A stretch of 12,998 nt of DNA from Campylobacteraceae bacterium (GTDB lineage: Bacteria; Campylobacterota; Campylobacteria; Campylobacterales; Sulfurovaceae): contig JALWLW010000092.1 in NCBI GenBank assembly GCA_027081065.1, positions 1-12,998 of the forward strand, given 5' to 3'. Both the position numbers and the translations under genes were made by a program. Of the stretch, positions 12,673-12,998 are shown in pieces. The notes below the pieces were generated by a model. The model was not told the DNA's origin and ran no database searches. It saw only the letters and a program-made list of their open reading frames with translations. Each line of letters starts with the position of its first letter. Positions within the stretch are counted from its first letter, which is position 1.

Positions 12673-12750
12673 GCGTTTTCAACGCACCGTTAAATGAAAT
12701 TAGTATAGAGGGAAGTTTCGCTGAAAGGCTTAAGTAGATTTGAAAAAGGA
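12673..12750 (+). repeat. dispersed repeat, copy C (between hepT and the HrgA-like gene)
   Basis: It begins with the perfect hairpin GCGTT-TTC-AACGC (12673-12685), followed by ACCGTTAAATGAAATT, then a diverged version of the A/B core in which TTTCGCTGAAAGGCTTAAG is still clear (12716-12734). The -10 part of A and B is lost (GATTTGAAAAAGG), so this copy is the most decayed. Confidence 0.7.
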
Positions 12751-12760
12751 AATAGGGAAA

Positions 12761-12998
12761 ATGACAATAAAAGAAGCAATATTAAAAAGTCTTGAAGAGA
12801 TGCAAAAACTTGCTACTCATTGGGATATTCTTAAACATATTCAGAAACATAATTATTATGATTTCAAAATTGCTAAAACACCAGAAGCAACTATTTCAGC
12901 TGAATTAGGAAGTTTTATTCGTAATGGTGACAGTCGTGTAAAACGATTAAAGCAGGGTAAGAGTTACAAATATTACTTAACAAGCTATGAAGATAGTT
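12761..12998 (+). CDS. HrgA-like protein, N-terminal HARE-type winged helix (partial)
   Basis: An ATG at 12761 opens a frame of 79 codons that runs off the right edge. AAGGA at 12746-12750 and AGGGA at 12754-12758 offer ribosome-binding sites. The N-terminal part (about residues 3-73) has the pattern of the HARE-HTH domain, with the characteristic stretch KTPEATISAELGSFIRNGDS (residues about 39-58) followed by a basic tract (RVKRLKQGKSYKYYLT). Proteins with this N-terminus include Helicobacter/Campylobacter HrgA, found at restriction-modification loci, and domains fused to restriction endonucleases. The C-terminal part that would decide its activity lies outside the window. Confidence 0.75.
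   Translation, partial: MTIKEAILKSLEEMQKLATHWDILKHIQKHNYYDFKIAKTPEATISAELGSFIRNGDSRVKRLKQGKSYKYYLTSYEDS

Noticed and set aside
10872..12750. Chromosomal integron with attC sites between toxin-antitoxin cassettes
   Set aside because: The layout fits, and GTTAAAT (12689-12695) and RCTTAAC (10920-10926, 11911-11917) resemble core sites, but they stand in the order GTT...AAC, whereas attC needs RYYYAAC...GTTRRRY. The repeats are not folded as attC and their conserved part is the promoter. No integrase gene is in the window.
10872..12750. CRISPR array
   Set aside because: The repeats are about 75-95 bp, diverged, and separated by whole genes rather than by short spacers.

Overview
The window is AT-rich and reads as a member of the Campylobacterota (epsilonproteobacteria), most likely a free-living Sulfurovum/Sulfurimonas/Arcobacter-type organism. 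The evidence is the rho-murI gene pair (the order also known from Helicobacter pylori), extended -10 (TGnTATAAT) promoters without clear -35 boxes, a short c553-like cytochrome, and a HrgA-like gene at the right edge. The genus is an inference; no rRNA or tRNA gene is present to fix it.

Left part (1-4600). A leftward pair encodes a small exported protein and the N-terminus of a membrane sensor-like protein that starts with GTG and runs off the left edge. Then come trpS (rightward), and murI and rho (leftward, one operon) converging on trpS with overlapping stop codons, and a four-helix membrane protein of unknown function.

Middle (4590-9829). A Cof-type HAD phosphatase converges with an orphan OmpR/PhoB response regulator. 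Behind the regulator lies a tight leftward four-gene cluster: glsA (glutaminase), anmK (anhydro-MurNAc kinase), amgK (MurNAc anomeric kinase) and murU (MurNAc-1-phosphate uridylyltransferase). The last three are the signature of the Pseudomonas-type cell-wall recycling bypass, which rebuilds UDP-MurNAc from wall fragments without de novo MurA/MurB synthesis. The phosphatase needed between AnmK and AmgK (MupP) is not recognisable in the window.

Right part (9830-12998). A diheme cytochrome c made by recent tandem duplication of a c553-like domain and a 51-residue exported peptide are followed by an accessory region. This holds two toxin-antitoxin modules in a row: an antitoxin/Fic pair (the antitoxin combines an RHH-like N-terminus with a Fic-inhibitory helix) and an MntA/HepT pair. 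The HepT toxin gene is cut by a TAG codon, apparently a mutated Trp codon, just before its catalytic RX4HXY motif. After these comes a HrgA-like gene with a HARE-type winged helix. Each boundary carries a diverged copy of a roughly 75-95 bp repeat. The first two copies contain the -10 elements for the module behind them, and one begins with a REP-like GTAG hairpin. This repeat-bounded, promoter-carrying defence/toxin array is the most unusual structure in the window.
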